From positions 1 to 23,037 of the forward strand of contig DASWMI010000205.1 of NCBI GenBank assembly GCA_036399835.1: a stretch of DNA of 23,037 nt. The letters are read 5' to 3'. Of this stretch, positions 1-8,210 are shown piece after piece (positions within the stretch are counted from its first letter, which is position 1; each line of letters begins with the position of its first letter). The translations under genes and the position numbers were made by a program. This DNA is from DASYML01 sp036399835. Its GTDB lineage: Bacteria > Acidobacteriota > Blastocatellia > Pyrinomonadales > Pyrinomonadaceae. The notes below the pieces were generated by a model, which worked only from the letters and a program-made list of their open reading frames with translations, ran no database searches and had not been told where the DNA came from.

Positions 1-20
1 GCAAAGATTCTGCAAACTGA

Positions 21-57
21 TGAGGCCGCCCTTAGCTTGGGCGGCCTCAAATTTTTT
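21..57 (+). terminator. Rho-independent terminator of an upstream gene
   Basis: An 11-bp perfect stem (21-31 pairs with 39-49) with a 7-nt loop is followed directly by AATTTTTT. This is the classic intrinsic terminator layout on the + strand. The gene it ends lies to the left of the window and is not seen. Confidence 0.9.
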
Positions 58-406
58 CTGTTGCCGATAACCGAGCAATCACACTCAAGTCTCACGCACC
101 TCTCTCCAAAGCTCTAAAAAGCTGAAACCTTTTGCCAGCTCCTGTCACTAACTCTGTGCAGGGTAATGCTCGCTCGCGGATGATAAGAGATGAGCTGAAG
201 CAGACATCTTTTCGTCAGCCTCTGCGGTTTTTCGTCGGCCCGCACGGAAGAATCCGAAAAGTTGTTTGTTAATCCAGGAGGGCCGCGCCACGTTATAGAG
301 TTAGAAAGCCCATTTCAAAGAGTCTTTAACAGAGCATTCCCCTTGCAAGACAAAAGTCTTCCCTGTAGTTGAAAAATCAAGGCCCGTCCCTCGCGAGGAG
401 GAGTTT
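58..406. other. Intergenic region without a recognisable gene
   Basis: I see no credible coding region here; the open frame on the minus strand at 301-525 is only antisense to the TPR gene leader. A short direct repeat is visible: CTTTTCGTCAGCC at about 208-220 and TTTTTCGTCGGCC at about 228-240. A TATAGA hexamer at 294-299 could be a -10 box for the TPR gene, but I find no matching -35 at the right distance. A strong ribosome binding site, AGGAGGAG at 397-404, precedes the ATG at 407. Confidence 0.5.
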
Positions 407-1333
407 ATGGAGCACGGTATTAATGGCGCGACGAAATTCGCAAACGGCCCGGCAGGATGGCTTGTCTTGACCGGAAGATTGGTCCTATTGTTGCTGCTCG
501 CAATCAACTCGCTCTCTGCTCTCAAGGCCAGCGGGCAAACCAGCTTGCCGGAACAAAATGCGAAGGCGGCTGCGTATCGTCAGCAGGGGATGCGTCTGTG
601 CGAGGATGGCCGGAGCAGGGAAGCGATTGAATCGTTTAAGGAAGCGATTCGACTGAGACCTGATTATGCCGAAGCCTTTAATGATCTCGGCATCACCTAT
701 TCCGACCTGGGGTTGTACGACGCGGCGATTGATGCTCTGCGTCAGGCCGTCGCGCTCAAGCCGGAACTCGCGCAAGCATACTGCAACCTGGGCAGCGTCT
801 ATTACAAGATGCAGCGATTGACGGAGGCTGCCGAGTATTTAGAGCACGCGATACGCATCAAGCCGGACTATGCTCTGGCCTTCCACAATCTCGGCGCGGT
901 CTATTCCGAACAGGGTAGAGCCGAAGAAGCTTTAAAGGCTTACGGTCGGGCCGTCGCGCTCAGGCCTGATTGGGCCGAAGCGCATTTCAACCTGGCGCTC
1001 GCCTGCTATCGCGCCGGAAGGCAGGCGGAAGTCATAGAGCAACTCAAGCGCGCGATTGAGCTGAAGCCGGATTATCTGGAAGCGCGCAACAGCCTGGGCG
1101 TGATGTACTACAGGCTCAAGCGTTATACTGCTGCGCGCGAGACCTTCAGCCAACTGGTCCAGCTCAAGCCGGATTACACGGACGCGGTCTACAACCTCGG
1201 CGTGCTCAACCTGACCTTGCGCAAGAGAACGGAAGCGATGGAGCAATACAGCCGCCTCAAGACTCTCGACAGGCATCTGGCCGAGACTCTCTACAGCGGT
1301 CTCTATCGCGGGATGATCCTCAGCGTAAAATAG
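407..1333 (+). CDS. Membrane-anchored TPR-repeat protein
   Basis: This 308-residue protein has a hydrophobic segment at about residues 17-40 (a signal anchor or uncleaved signal) followed by seven tandem 34-residue tetratricopeptide repeats at about residues 53-290. Each unit ends in the usual 'A..LKPDY' pattern, with G and A at the helix-packing positions. TPR arrays are protein-protein scaffolds, and no catalytic motif is visible, so the partner is unknown. The start is well supported by AGGAGGAG just upstream of the ATG. The gene ends 130 nt before the sigma factor gene, same strand, with a 12-bp inverted repeat in between, so it is probably a separate unit. The closest general description is an O-GlcNAc-transferase-like TPR array without the transferase domain. 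Confidence 0.85.
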   Translation: MEHGINGATKFANGPAGWLVLTGRLVLLLLLAINSLSALKASGQTSLPEQNAKAAAYRQQGMRLCEDGRSREAIESFKEAIRLRPDYAEAFNDLGITYSDLGLYDAAIDALRQAVALKPELAQAYCNLGSVYYKMQRLTEAAEYLEHAIRIKPDYALAFHNLGAVYSEQGRAEEALKAYGRAVALRPDWAEAHFNLALACYRAGRQAEVIEQLKRAIELKPDYLEARNSLGVMYYRLKRYTAARETFSQLVQLKPDYTDAVYNLGVLNLTLRKRTEAMEQYSRLKTLDRHLAETLYSGLYRGMILSVK

Positions 1334-1400
1334 AACGATGGACCAGAAACGATCAACGCTGAGCTAAGAGAACTGCTTTTTATTCCTCGGTCCATCGTTC
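1333..1400. repeat. Inverted repeat after the TPR gene
   Basis: A 12-bp perfect inverted repeat: GAACGATGGACC at 1333-1344 pairs with GGTCCATCGTTC at 1389-1400, separated by 44 nt. It begins on the last base of the TPR stop codon. A related word (AAACGAT / ATCGTTT) recurs just beyond both arms. It may serve as a terminator, although the loop is long and no T-run follows. The left arm contains one copy of the dispersed GGACCA motif. Confidence 0.6.
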
Positions 1401-1462
1401 ATCATTTCTCTTTTATCGTTTCCTCTTCGTGTTCGATTAACGCCATGATGGAGCGGCTGGCG

Positions 1463-2080
1463 ATGGATGTGGCAGGGCTGGCGGGCCAGCCTGGCGCGCG
1501 TGCCGGGGCTTTGATGGATAGTTCCGATGAGCTGATTGCAAAAGCTTGCAGTGGCGACGAAGAGGCTTTCCGTCTCATCTTCGAGCGATACGCGCGGCCC
1601 ATCCTCAGCTTTATCTACGATATGGTAGACAGGCGCGAGCTGGCCGAAGAGCTGGCGCAGGAGACATTTGTCCGAGCCTTCAGGGGCTTGGACGCGCTCA
1701 AGAGCAGCGCGAAGCTTTCGACCTGGCTCTTCGGCATCGCCAGAAACGTGGCGCTCGAAGCGCTCCGCTCGCGCCGGAAAGAGGCGGGCCAGCGCCGGTT
1801 GGACGAGACCGAAGTGCTGGAGATGAACGACCGCCGCGCTTCGCCCGTGGACCAGCTTCTCGATAAAGAGCTTCAATCTGTCATGCGCCGCGCCCTCGCA
1901 GCGCTGGACGAAGATAAGCGGCTGGTCTTTACGCTCAAAGTTTTCCAACAACGCAGCTATGAAGAGATAGCCGAGATTACAGGCTTTTCGATAGCCAAGT
2001 TGAAAACGGACCTGCATCGCGCGAGGATAGAGATGCGCCGCCGTCTCAGTCCTTATCTGGGAGTCAGTCATGAAGTGTGA
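1463..2080 (+). CDS. ECF-type RNA polymerase sigma factor
   Basis: This is a sigma70-family extracytoplasmic-function sigma factor. Region 2 is visible in the block 'LSFIYDMVDRRELAEELAQE' through 'KLSTWLFGIARNVALEALR'. Region 4 is 'LDEDKRLVFTLKVFQQRSYE' followed by 'EIAEITGFSIAKLKTDLHRA', a helix-turn-helix for -35 recognition. ATGs also exist at 1445 and 1448 without a ribosome site. I chose 1463 because GGAG at 1450-1453 sits 9 nt upstream; a further ATG at 1514 lies nearest the conserved domain. The 3' end overlaps the anti-sigma gene by 11 nt, indicating translational coupling. The promoter set it reads is not known, and it may autoregulate this three-gene unit (inference). Confidence 0.93.
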   Translation: MDVAGLAGQPGARAGALMDSSDELIAKACSGDEEAFRLIFERYARPILSFIYDMVDRRELAEELAQETFVRAFRGLDALKSSAKLSTWLFGIARNVALEALRSRRKEAGQRRLDETEVLEMNDRRASPVDQLLDKELQSVMRRALAALDEDKRLVFTLKVFQQRSYEEIAEITGFSIAKLKTDLHRARIEMRRRLSPYLGVSHEV

Positions 2081-2984
2081 AGAATGTTTGCCCCTGCTCG
2101 AAGAATACTTCGACGGCGAGTTGGATGCGCGCACCGCTGCTCTGGCGAGCGCGCACCTGGCCGCGTGTGAGCTTTGCGCGCGTGCCTATCAAGAGCTGAA
2201 TCATGAACATGAGATTTATGCGAGCTATAATCGAGAGATAAAGGTGAGTCCGGCGCTCTGGGCCGGTGTGCAGGCCGCCATCAAAGAAGAAGGGAGCGTC
2301 CCCCGTCTACATTCAGGCGGGAGATTGCATGAATGGCTGGTCCGGCTCTTTGCCACGCCGCGCTTCAGTCCCTCTCTCACGATTGCCATGTTGCTCATCG
2401 CCGTTGGCCTCACCATCGCCGTGATGAGATTCTCGGACCAGCGCCGGACAGCGCCGGACAACAATCCAGTCTCTCGGAACTCTGGTCCGGACACTACCGC
2501 GCAGCCTTTGATAAATCCTGCGAAGACCGAAGCAGACGCGCGGGCAGGTCCGGAAATAGAGAAGGCGGGCGCGAAGGATAAGATTGATGAGGGCGGCGCG
2601 AAGCAGGCCGAGGAGGCGCGGCGGCGCTTTGACAGGCGAAGGGCTGTGGCGGTCGTCTCTGCCGGACAGCCGCTACGGGCGCGCCCCTTCCGAAGCAGCG
2701 AAGATGTCAATCGTGCTCTCACGCCGGACCAGCTTGTGCGCGAGGCCGAGCAGAAATACCTGGCGGCGATAGCGATTCTCGCGCGGGATGTCAGGCGCCG
2801 TCGCTCAAGGCTGGATGCCGAGACGGCCAGGCGGTTTGAGCAGACGCTGGCCGCCGTTGACCGGACCATCGCGGGCACACGAAAGGCCGTGCGCCAGCAT
2901 CCGGGCGACCCCCTGGCGGTCCAGTACATGCTCGCCGCTTACGCGAAAAAGGTCGAGGTGATGCGGGAGATGGCAAGCTATTGA
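2070..2984 (+). CDS. Anti-sigma factor with N-terminal zinc finger and one membrane helix
   Basis: This 304-residue protein begins with a zf-HC2/ZAS-type motif: C3, C6, then H29-xxx-C33-xx-C36. A single hydrophobic helix lies at about residues 101-119. The rest is a charged Ala/Arg-rich periplasmic region containing a likely coiled coil at about residues 220-300. This layout is that of membrane anti-sigma factors, which bind the partner ECF sigma on the cytoplasmic side and release it on envelope signals. The start codon lies inside the sigma gene (11-nt overlap, GGGAG upstream), which confirms the pairing. The stretch at residues 125-220 is low complexity. No proteolysis sites can be identified by eye. 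Confidence 0.88.
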   Translation: MKCEECLPLLEEYFDGELDARTAALASAHLAACELCARAYQELNHEHEIYASYNREIKVSPALWAGVQAAIKEEGSVPRLHSGGRLHEWLVRLFATPRFSPSLTIAMLLIAVGLTIAVMRFSDQRRTAPDNNPVSRNSGPDTTAQPLINPAKTEADARAGPEIEKAGAKDKIDEGGAKQAEEARRRFDRRRAVAVVSAGQPLRARPFRSSEDVNRALTPDQLVREAEQKYLAAIAILARDVRRRRSRLDAETARRFEQTLAAVDRTIAGTRKAVRQHPGDPLAVQYMLAAYAKKVEVMREMASY

Positions 2985-3041
2985 AAGTTGGTCCAGCTTG
3001 AAAGTCCGGACCAGTGTCTGCCATAGCCTGACAAAGATATT

Positions 3042-4487
3042 ATGAAGAGACGCAACCACATGAAGACATCAACGCTCTTAGCTCTGCTCTGCTCTCTCGC
3101 CCTGCTGTCGAGCGCGATTAGCGGCACGGCGCAACAGCAGATCGAGAGGACGCAGGAGATACAGCGGAGCGTCGAGCCTGGTCCAACTATTGAGCGCCAA
3201 GTTAACGGGCGCGTCAGCTTCAAGCTGGAACGCGGCGGCAGGCTTAGCGTGGACAATCGCAGCACCGGGCGTATTACAGTCATTGGCTGGGACCGAGATA
3301 CCGTGGAGGCCGTCGCGACCAGCGAGAGAGGCGTCGAGATAGTCCGCTCCGGTCTTAACACGAACGCCGCGGGGACAACTAGCGTCTGGTTGAAAGCTGA
3401 TTACGCCGAGAGCGAAGAGCAGGCTCTTAAACGTAGGGAATTTCTTGAGGCGAGACGCAAGATTCTAGTAGCGGGCCGCGAAGCGATCTCGGAGATGCGG
3501 CAGGAGATGCAGGAGGAGGTGGCGAAGAAACGCGAAGAGATTTTCGGCGCGCAGCCTCAAGAGCAAAAAGAACAGAAGCCTGAAGAGCAGCCGCCAACCC
3601 GCCAGCCATCCGTTGCGCCGCAACAGCAGAAGCAGCCCCAGCCTACGGCTCAGCCTTCGACTCCGGCCAGGGAGGCTGTGCCCACCCCGCCCTCTATGTC
3701 AACGCAGACTCCGCCAAGCATCTTTCCGACGCCGCCCGCGCCCAAGTTCGCGCTGCAAGGCGAGCCGCCCTTCACGGCGGACGGTCGGCCCATAGAGATT
3801 AATCTGGAAGTGAGAGTTCCGCGTTACGCGCAAATCGAGCCGGTGAGGGTCTGGCGCAGCGCGGTTGAGATTAAGGGGATTGAGACTCCTCTAATTATCA
3901 TAGGCGAAAAGAGCGGCGTCATTCTGGACCAAGTGGGCGCTGTCGAAGTCAAAACGCGAAGCGGCCCGGTGGAGGTCTCGAACGCTGGCGGGCTGGTTGA
4001 CGTGATTACGACCAGCGGCCCCGTCAAGGTGAGCAATGCCGCGAGCGACGTGCGCGCCCTCTCGATTAGCGGCGCTGTTGACATCAAGTGTGCGCGCGGG
4101 CGTGTTGACGTGAGCAATACGGATGGACCAATCACGCTCTTTGGCATCGGCGGGGATGTGGATGCGAACTCGGCTAATAGTAATGTTTACTTGATGGGGC
4201 CGATTCGTGAGGACGGCAGCTATCATCTCAAATCCATGTCCGGCATGGTTGAGCTGAAGACGCGCCCTCCCGCATCACTCGGTTTGACCGTCACGCTCTC
4301 GTCCTATCGCGGCGGCATCGAGACGGATTTTCCCATCAGGACAGAGCAGGGAACACAGATTAATCAAAGCGAGCAACGTCTGATTGGCCGCTTCGGTAAC
4401 GGTCGGGCGCAAATCATGCTGGATTCGTTTGACGGCCCGGTCAAATTCAAAAAGGCCGGAGCGAATGAGCTTTTAACCTGCAACTAA
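3042..4487 (+). CDS. Secreted DUF4097-family (putative adhesin-like) protein
   Basis: This 481-residue protein has an N-terminal signal peptide (hydrophobic core at about residues 9-25). A beta-rich segment at 45-120 is followed by a charged, coiled-coil-like stretch at 122-170 and a Gln/Pro-rich linker at about 170-245. The C-terminal half is a repeated beta-strand domain of the DUF4097 type, with recurring '.SGPV.V.NA' units at about residues 300-385, as in right-handed parallel beta-helices. It is the third gene of the sigma/anti-sigma unit, 57 nt after the anti-sigma gene, so it is a likely regulon member acting in the periplasm or at the cell surface. Its biochemical role is unknown. The start is uncertain: an ATG at 3060 gives a cleaner signal peptide, and neither start has a strong ribosome site. 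Confidence 0.8.
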   Translation: MKRRNHMKTSTLLALLCSLALLSSAISGTAQQQIERTQEIQRSVEPGPTIERQVNGRVSFKLERGGRLSVDNRSTGRITVIGWDRDTVEAVATSERGVEIVRSGLNTNAAGTTSVWLKADYAESEEQALKRREFLEARRKILVAGREAISEMRQEMQEEVAKKREEIFGAQPQEQKEQKPEEQPPTRQPSVAPQQQKQPQPTAQPSTPAREAVPTPPSMSTQTPPSIFPTPPAPKFALQGEPPFTADGRPIEINLEVRVPRYAQIEPVRVWRSAVEIKGIETPLIIIGEKSGVILDQVGAVEVKTRSGPVEVSNAGGLVDVITTSGPVKVSNAASDVRALSISGAVDIKCARGRVDVSNTDGPITLFGIGGDVDANSANSNVYLMGPIREDGSYHLKSMSGMVELKTRPPASLGLTVTLSSYRGGIETDFPIRTEQGTQINQSEQRLIGRFGNGRAQIMLDSFDGPVKFKKAGANELLTCN

Positions 4488-4520
4488 AGAGAAGACGGCG
4501 CAGGAAGATAAAGCAAGGGA

Positions 4521-4577
4521 AGATAAAGAGAGCGGAGGATGAAGAGTTAGCTTTTCATCCTCCGCTCTGCGCTCTAT
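4521..4577. terminator. Bidirectional terminator hairpin between convergent genes
   Basis: A 15-bp perfect stem (4529-4543 with 4554-4568) has a 10-nt loop. Pairing continues after a small bulge through the AGATAAAG / CTCTATCTT words. It sits between the DUF4097 gene (+) and frr (-), so it plausibly stops transcription from both sides. There is no long T-run, so the call rests on stem strength and position. Confidence 0.7.
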
Positions 4578-4592
4578 CTTTTCGGTTTGAAG

Positions 4593-5153
4593 TCAGACGC
4601 TCAAGATCTCTTGCTCTTTGGTTTTCGTCAGCTCGTCAATCCTGCCGATGTAGGTGTTGGTCATCTTCTGCACTTCATCGAGGCCGCCGCGCTCCGCGTC
4701 CTCTGAAATCTGCTTGTCTTTGAGCATCTTCTTGAGACGGTCGTTGGCATCCCGGCGGATATTGCGTATAGCCGTGCGATGGTCTTCGGCAATCTCGTGG
4801 ACCTGTTTGGCGAGCTGCTTGCGGCGCTCTTCTGTAAGCGCGGGGATGGGGATGCGTATGAGCTTGCCGTCGTTGGTCGGGTTGAGTCCGAGGTCGGATG
4901 AGCGTATGGCCTTTTCAATCGCGCCGAGCTGCGTCTGGTCCCAGGGCTGTACGGTCAGCATCTGCGGCTCTGGAGCATGGACGGAAGCCATCTGGCTGAG
5001 CGGCGTCGGCGTGCCGTAGTATTCGACCATCACCGAATCGAGCAGGCTGACGGCGGCCCTCCCTGTGCGCACGGTCGCCAGCTTGCGCCTGAAATCTTCA
5101 ATCGCCGCTTCCATACGCGGCCTGGAATCTTTAATCACATCTTTCTCGCTCAT
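4593..5153 (-). CDS. frr: Ribosome recycling factor
   Basis: The 186-residue product matches ribosome recycling factor over its full usual length. The N-terminal part carries 'FRRKLATVRTGRA' and the hinge/second domain carries 'YYGTPTPLSQMA'. The C-terminal helix has 'RDANDRLKKMLKDKQISEDA'. With EF-G it splits post-termination ribosomes. An upstream ATG at 5213 would add 20 residues encoded by the intergenic repeat. The true start is the ATG at 5153, preceded by GGAGAAGG. It is the last gene of the rplM-rpsI-rpsB-tsf-pyrH-frr operon, an order with pyrH next to frr that is widely conserved. Confidence 0.97.
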   Translation of the reverse strand: MSEKDVIKDSRPRMEAAIEDFRRKLATVRTGRAAVSLLDSVMVEYYGTPTPLSQMASVHAPEPQMLTVQPWDQTQLGAIEKAIRSSDLGLNPTNDGKLIRIPIPALTEERRKQLAKQVHEIAEDHRTAIRNIRRDANDRLKKMLKDKQISEDAERGGLDEVQKMTNTYIGRIDELTKTKEQEILSV

Positions 5154-5166
5154 ATCCTTCTCCAAA

Positions 5167-5241
5167 GTGACGGGTGACAGGTGACAGGCGACAGGAAAGA
5201 ACATCATTTCCACCTGTCACCTGTCACTTATCACTGGTCAC
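5167..5241. repeat. Inverted repeat of GTGACAG words between pyrH and frr
   Basis: The core is a 15-bp perfect inverted repeat (5174-5188 with 5213-5227), extending imperfectly to about 29 nt per arm (24 of 29 positions match). Each arm is itself an array of the heptamer GTGACAG. It fills the pyrH-frr spacer and overlaps the pyrH stop codon. Transcribed, it would form a long hairpin 14 nt before the frr start. It could be an intra-operon attenuator, an RNA processing site or a small mobile repeat. Confidence 0.8.
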
Positions 5242-6002
5242 GGCTTTTCGGGTCTTTCGACGCAGACGCGCGTGCCGACGCCCTCTTCGCCGAGAACGAC
5301 GCGCATGATATTGCCTGCCTTGCGCATATTGAAGACGACGATGGGCATGTCGTTATCCATGCAGAGGGAGATGGCCGAAGCATCCATCACTTTGAGCTGC
5401 TGTTCGAGCACTTCCTGGTAAGTGATGCAATCGTAAAGCGTCGCCGTCTCATCCTTCATGGGGTCTGCCGAATAAACGCCTTCGACCTTGGTCGCCTTCA
5501 GAATCACCTCGGCCTTGATTTCGAGCGCGCGCAGGGCGGCTGCCGAATCGGTCGTGAAATAAGGATTGCCCGTCCCCGCCGCGAAGATGACGACGCGGCC
5601 CTTCTCCAGATGACGAATCGCGCGCCGCCGTATAAAAGGCTCCGCCAGTTGCGGAATATCTACAGCCGACATGACGCGCGTATAAACGTCTATCTTCTCC
5701 AGCGCGTCTTGCAGCACGACGCCGTTCATGATGGTCGCCAGCATGCCTATGTAATCGGCGCTGCTGCGGTTCATGTTGCCCGCGCTCTTCGAGACGCCGC
5801 GAAAGATATTGCCGCCGCCGACGACCACGGCGACCTGCACGCCGAGCGCATGCACGGCCTTGACCTCTTCGGCCACGGCGCGCGCGACATCCACATCAAT
5901 CCCGTAATTCTGCGCGCCCATCAAAGCCTCGCCCGAAATCTTTAAGAGAATACGGCGATAGGCAGACTCTGCGCGGCTCTGCTGGGCATCTTCTGTTGTC
6001 AT
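5238..6002 (-). CDS. pyrH: UMP kinase
   Basis: The 254-residue product has the bacterial UMP kinase pattern: 'RRILLKISGEALMG' near the N-terminus and the glycine-rich 'VAVVVGGGNIFRG'. Further in are 'ADYIGMLATIMNGVVLQDAL', the catalytic/UMP-site stretch 'AGTGNPYFTTDSAAALRA', and 'KATKVEGVYSADP'. It phosphorylates UMP to UDP with ATP and is normally hexameric and regulated by GTP and UTP. It lies between tsf and frr in the translation operon. The ribosome site is weak (only GAAG before the ATG). The N-terminus is about 10 residues longer than that of the E. coli enzyme. Confidence 0.97.
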   Translation of the reverse strand: MTTEDAQQSRAESAYRRILLKISGEALMGAQNYGIDVDVARAVAEEVKAVHALGVQVAVVVGGGNIFRGVSKSAGNMNRSSADYIGMLATIMNGVVLQDALEKIDVYTRVMSAVDIPQLAEPFIRRRAIRHLEKGRVVIFAAGTGNPYFTTDSAAALRALEIKAEVILKATKVEGVYSADPMKDETATLYDCITYQEVLEQQLKVMDASAISLCMDNDMPIVVFNMRKAGNIMRVVLGEEGVGTRVCVERPEKP

Positions 6003-6133
6003 CTTCGATAAGTCCCGGCGCGTAAAGTTCAGGAGCGCGAAGCTCCGAAGTGGGAGTTTGAAGTTCTCAGCCCGCGAGTCCTTTAACTACGAAGAGAGAG
6101 AGAACCGAATGACTCCGCGCTCCGCAGCTGCCG

Positions 6134-6805
6134 TTATTGATTTCCGCCAGCGAGCGCGGCAACTTCGCTGCCGAAATCGTCCTCGCGCCGGGCCAGCCCT
6201 TCGCCCATCTTGTAGCGCGTAAAGCGGCGCACGGTAATCTTCTCGCCCGTCTTGGCGACCTTTTCCGTGACCAGCTCGCCGACCGTCTTGGCGGGGTCCT
6301 TGACGAAAGGCTGGTCCAGCAGGACGGCCTCTTCGTAATATTTGTTCAGGCGACCCTCGACGATTTTATCAATGACCTGCTCCGGCTTGTTTGCGTTCTT
6401 CGGGTCGTTCCTGGCCTGCGAGCGCGCAATCTCGCGCTCTTTATCGAGCAGCTCAGCCGGAACTTCCTCGCGCGCGACAAAGCGCGGCTCGGCGGCGGCG
6501 ATGTGCATCGCAATGTCCTTGACCAGTTGCTGAAACTCTTCGCCGCGCGCGACAAAATCCGTCTCGCAGTTGACCTCGACGAGCACGCCCACCTTGCCGC
6601 CCATGTGTATGTAAGAGCCGACTGCGCCTTCGGCGGCGATGCGGCCTTCCTTCTTCTTGGCTGAAGCGAGTCCGCGCTTGCGCAGAATCTCAATCGCCTG
6701 TTCCTCGCTGCCGCCTGCTTCGGTGAGCGCGTTTTTGCATTCCATCATGCCTGCGCCGGTTTTCTCGCGGAGCGATTTGACTGCGCCCGCCGTAATCTCT
6801 GCCAT
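6134..6805 (-). CDS. tsf: Translation elongation factor Ts
   Basis: The 223-residue product begins 'MAEITAGAVKSLREKTGAG', the UBA-like N-terminal domain. It contains the signature 'CETDFVAR', which contacts EF-Tu. The C-terminal part has 'LLDQPFVKDPAKTVGELV'. EF-Ts is the nucleotide exchange factor for EF-Tu. The length is between the short Thermus form and the longer E. coli form, consistent with a compact single core subdomain. GGGAG precedes the ATG. It lies 216 nt downstream of rpsB, an unusually long spacer filled with two hairpins. Confidence 0.97.
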   Translation of the reverse strand: MAEITAGAVKSLREKTGAGMMECKNALTEAGGSEEQAIEILRKRGLASAKKKEGRIAAEGAVGSYIHMGGKVGVLVEVNCETDFVARGEEFQQLVKDIAMHIAAAEPRFVAREEVPAELLDKEREIARSQARNDPKNANKPEQVIDKIVEGRLNKYYEEAVLLDQPFVKDPAKTVGELVTEKVAKTGEKITVRRFTRYKMGEGLARREDDFGSEVAALAGGNQ

Positions 6806-6846
6806 GACTCGAAAATCTCCCTCGTCAAAAAAAGTCTGTGGTTTAA

Positions 6847-6926
6847 GGAGTCCGAGAGTCCGAGAGTCAAAAGAAAGAAGCTTTTGGCTTTTGACTCCAG
6901 ACTCTGAGACTCTCGGACTCTGACTG
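6847..6926. repeat. Inverted repeat of GAGTCCGA words between rpsB and tsf
   Basis: The outer arms GAGTCCGAGAGTC (6848-6860) and GACTCTCGGACTC (6908-6920) are perfect complements over 13 bp. The inner arms GAGTCAAAAG (6864-6873) and CTTTTGACTC (6888-6897) pair over 10 bp. The right arm carries about 7 extra nucleotides of the same word. A close relative lies at 21531-21631, so this is a dispersed family rather than a one-off hairpin. It sits 42 nt before the tsf start. Confidence 0.8.
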
Positions 6927-6935
6927 TCATAAGAA

Positions 6936-6975
6936 AGCGCAGCCCGGCGGGGTGTCCGCTCGCGTAGGCTGCGCT
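6936..6975 (-). other. Hairpin between rpsB and tsf
   Basis: A 9-bp perfect stem (AGCGCAGCC at 6936-6944 with GGCTGCGCT at 6967-6975) has a 22-nt GC-rich loop. In the transcribed (minus) direction it is followed by TTCTT. It could act as a partial terminator that lowers tsf relative to rpsB, or protect a processed end. This is inference from position only. Confidence 0.45.
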
Positions 6976-7021
6976 CGCCGAAAAATTTGAGAAACTCGCT
7001 TGCTCTCGACCTGTCTCTCGG

Positions 7022-8101
7022 TTAGCTGGCTACGCCGACAGACTCTGCACCCTTCTCCTGTTCGGCGGATGAAGGCGCTCTTGATTCGGCTTCATCGCCG
7101 CTGCCGTCCGCGCCGGAAGCGGGCGCGCCAGTCCCGGCCTGCGGGTGGTCGCCAATACTATCGGGCTGCTGTCCGGTCGTGCCAAAACCCTGGTTGCCGG
7201 GGACGGAGACCTGCGTCTCGTTTGAAGGCGCAGCCGCTCCCATATCCACAGCGTTCTCGGCTTCGCGCCCGGGGTCCATGCTCGTCGTGACGCTGCTCGT
7301 GTTATCGGCGCTGGCGCTGGCGCGACGGCGCGAACGCCTCTCGCCGCTCTCGCCTGAAGTGGCGGCTTCGGCGGCTTCGGCCTCTGCCTCTGCGGCTTCG
7401 CTGCCTTCGGTCGCCATCTGCTGGCCTTCGAGCACCGCGTCCGCTATGCGCGAGGCGAAGAGACGAACGGCGCGCAGCGCGTCGTCGTTTCCCGGGATGA
7501 CGTAATCAATACCTTCGGGCGAGCAGTTCGTATCCACGACGGCGACGACCGGAATCCCCAAGCGATTCGCTTCCGCGACGGCGATCTCTTCTTTTCTGAC
7601 ATCAATGATAAAGACGGCATCTGGCAGACGCGTCATGCTCTTGATGCCGGAGAGATTCTTGTTGAGGCTCTCGCGCTCGCGGTCGAGCTTGATGCGCTCC
7701 TTCTTGGTCATCTTCTCGTAGCGACCATCCTCGTGCATCGCTTCGAGGTCTTTGAGCCGCTTGACAGATTTCTGCACCGTCTGGAAGTTGGTCAACAGAC
7801 CGCCGAGCCAGCGCTGATTGATGTAGAACTGGCCTGCGCGCTCGCTCTCTTCGCGGATAGCGTCCTGCGCCTGCCTTTTGGTGCCGACAAAGAGCACGGT
7901 CTTGCCGCGATCTTCCGCCACCAGGTTCGTGACAAACTGAAGCGCATCGCGGAACATCTTCTGCGTCTTCTGCAAGTCAATAATGTAAATGCCGTTACGC
8001 TCGCCGAAAATGTACTCCTTCATTTTCGGGTTCCAGCGCCTGACCTGGTGGCCGAAATGTACGCCGGCCTCCAGAAGTTCTTTCATCGTAACCGAAGCCA
8101 A
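7022..8101 (-). CDS. rpsB: 30S ribosomal protein S2 with a long acidic C-terminal extension
   Basis: Residues 1-228 are a complete S2 protein: 'MKELLEAGVHFGHQ', 'GIYIIDLQKT', 'FVGTKRQAQ', 'NQRWLGGLLTNF', 'LPDAVFIIDV' and 'GIPVVAVVDTNCSPEGIDY'. S2 joins the small subunit late, near the mRNA exit. Residues of about 230-359 form a roughly 130-residue tail rich in Ala, Glu, Gly and Ser without repeats or predicted fold. Typical S2 is about 230-260 residues long. The start is TTG at 8101: GAAGGAGAG lies 9 nt upstream and the family N-terminus fits. The first ATG, at 8086, is too far from that site. Confidence 0.96.
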   Translation of the reverse strand: MASVTMKELLEAGVHFGHQVRRWNPKMKEYIFGERNGIYIIDLQKTQKMFRDALQFVTNLVAEDRGKTVLFVGTKRQAQDAIREESERAGQFYINQRWLGGLLTNFQTVQKSVKRLKDLEAMHEDGRYEKMTKKERIKLDRERESLNKNLSGIKSMTRLPDAVFIIDVRKEEIAVAEANRLGIPVVAVVDTNCSPEGIDYVIPGNDDALRAVRLFASRIADAVLEGQQMATEGSEAAEAEAEAAEAATSGESGERRSRRRASASADNTSSVTTSMDPGREAENAVDMGAAAPSNETQVSVPGNQGFGTTGQQPDSIGDHPQAGTGAPASGADGSGDEAESRAPSSAEQEKGAESVGVAS

Positions 8102-8210
8102 ACTCGACTCTCCTTCTTCAGTAATTGGTTTAATGTACTCGCCGCAGTCGTTCTAGTTTTCCTCACGAAAGAGAAAACAACCAATCAGGACAGCGACAAT
8201 GGACTTAAAA

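Noticed and set aside
1364..2134. 256-residue open frame on the minus strand
   Set aside because: It is antisense to the sigma factor gene, which has clear region 2 and region 4 motifs.
5181..5945. 254-residue open frame on the + strand
   Set aside because: It is antisense to pyrH, His/Arg/Asp-rich as expected of a shadow frame, and pyrH is certain.
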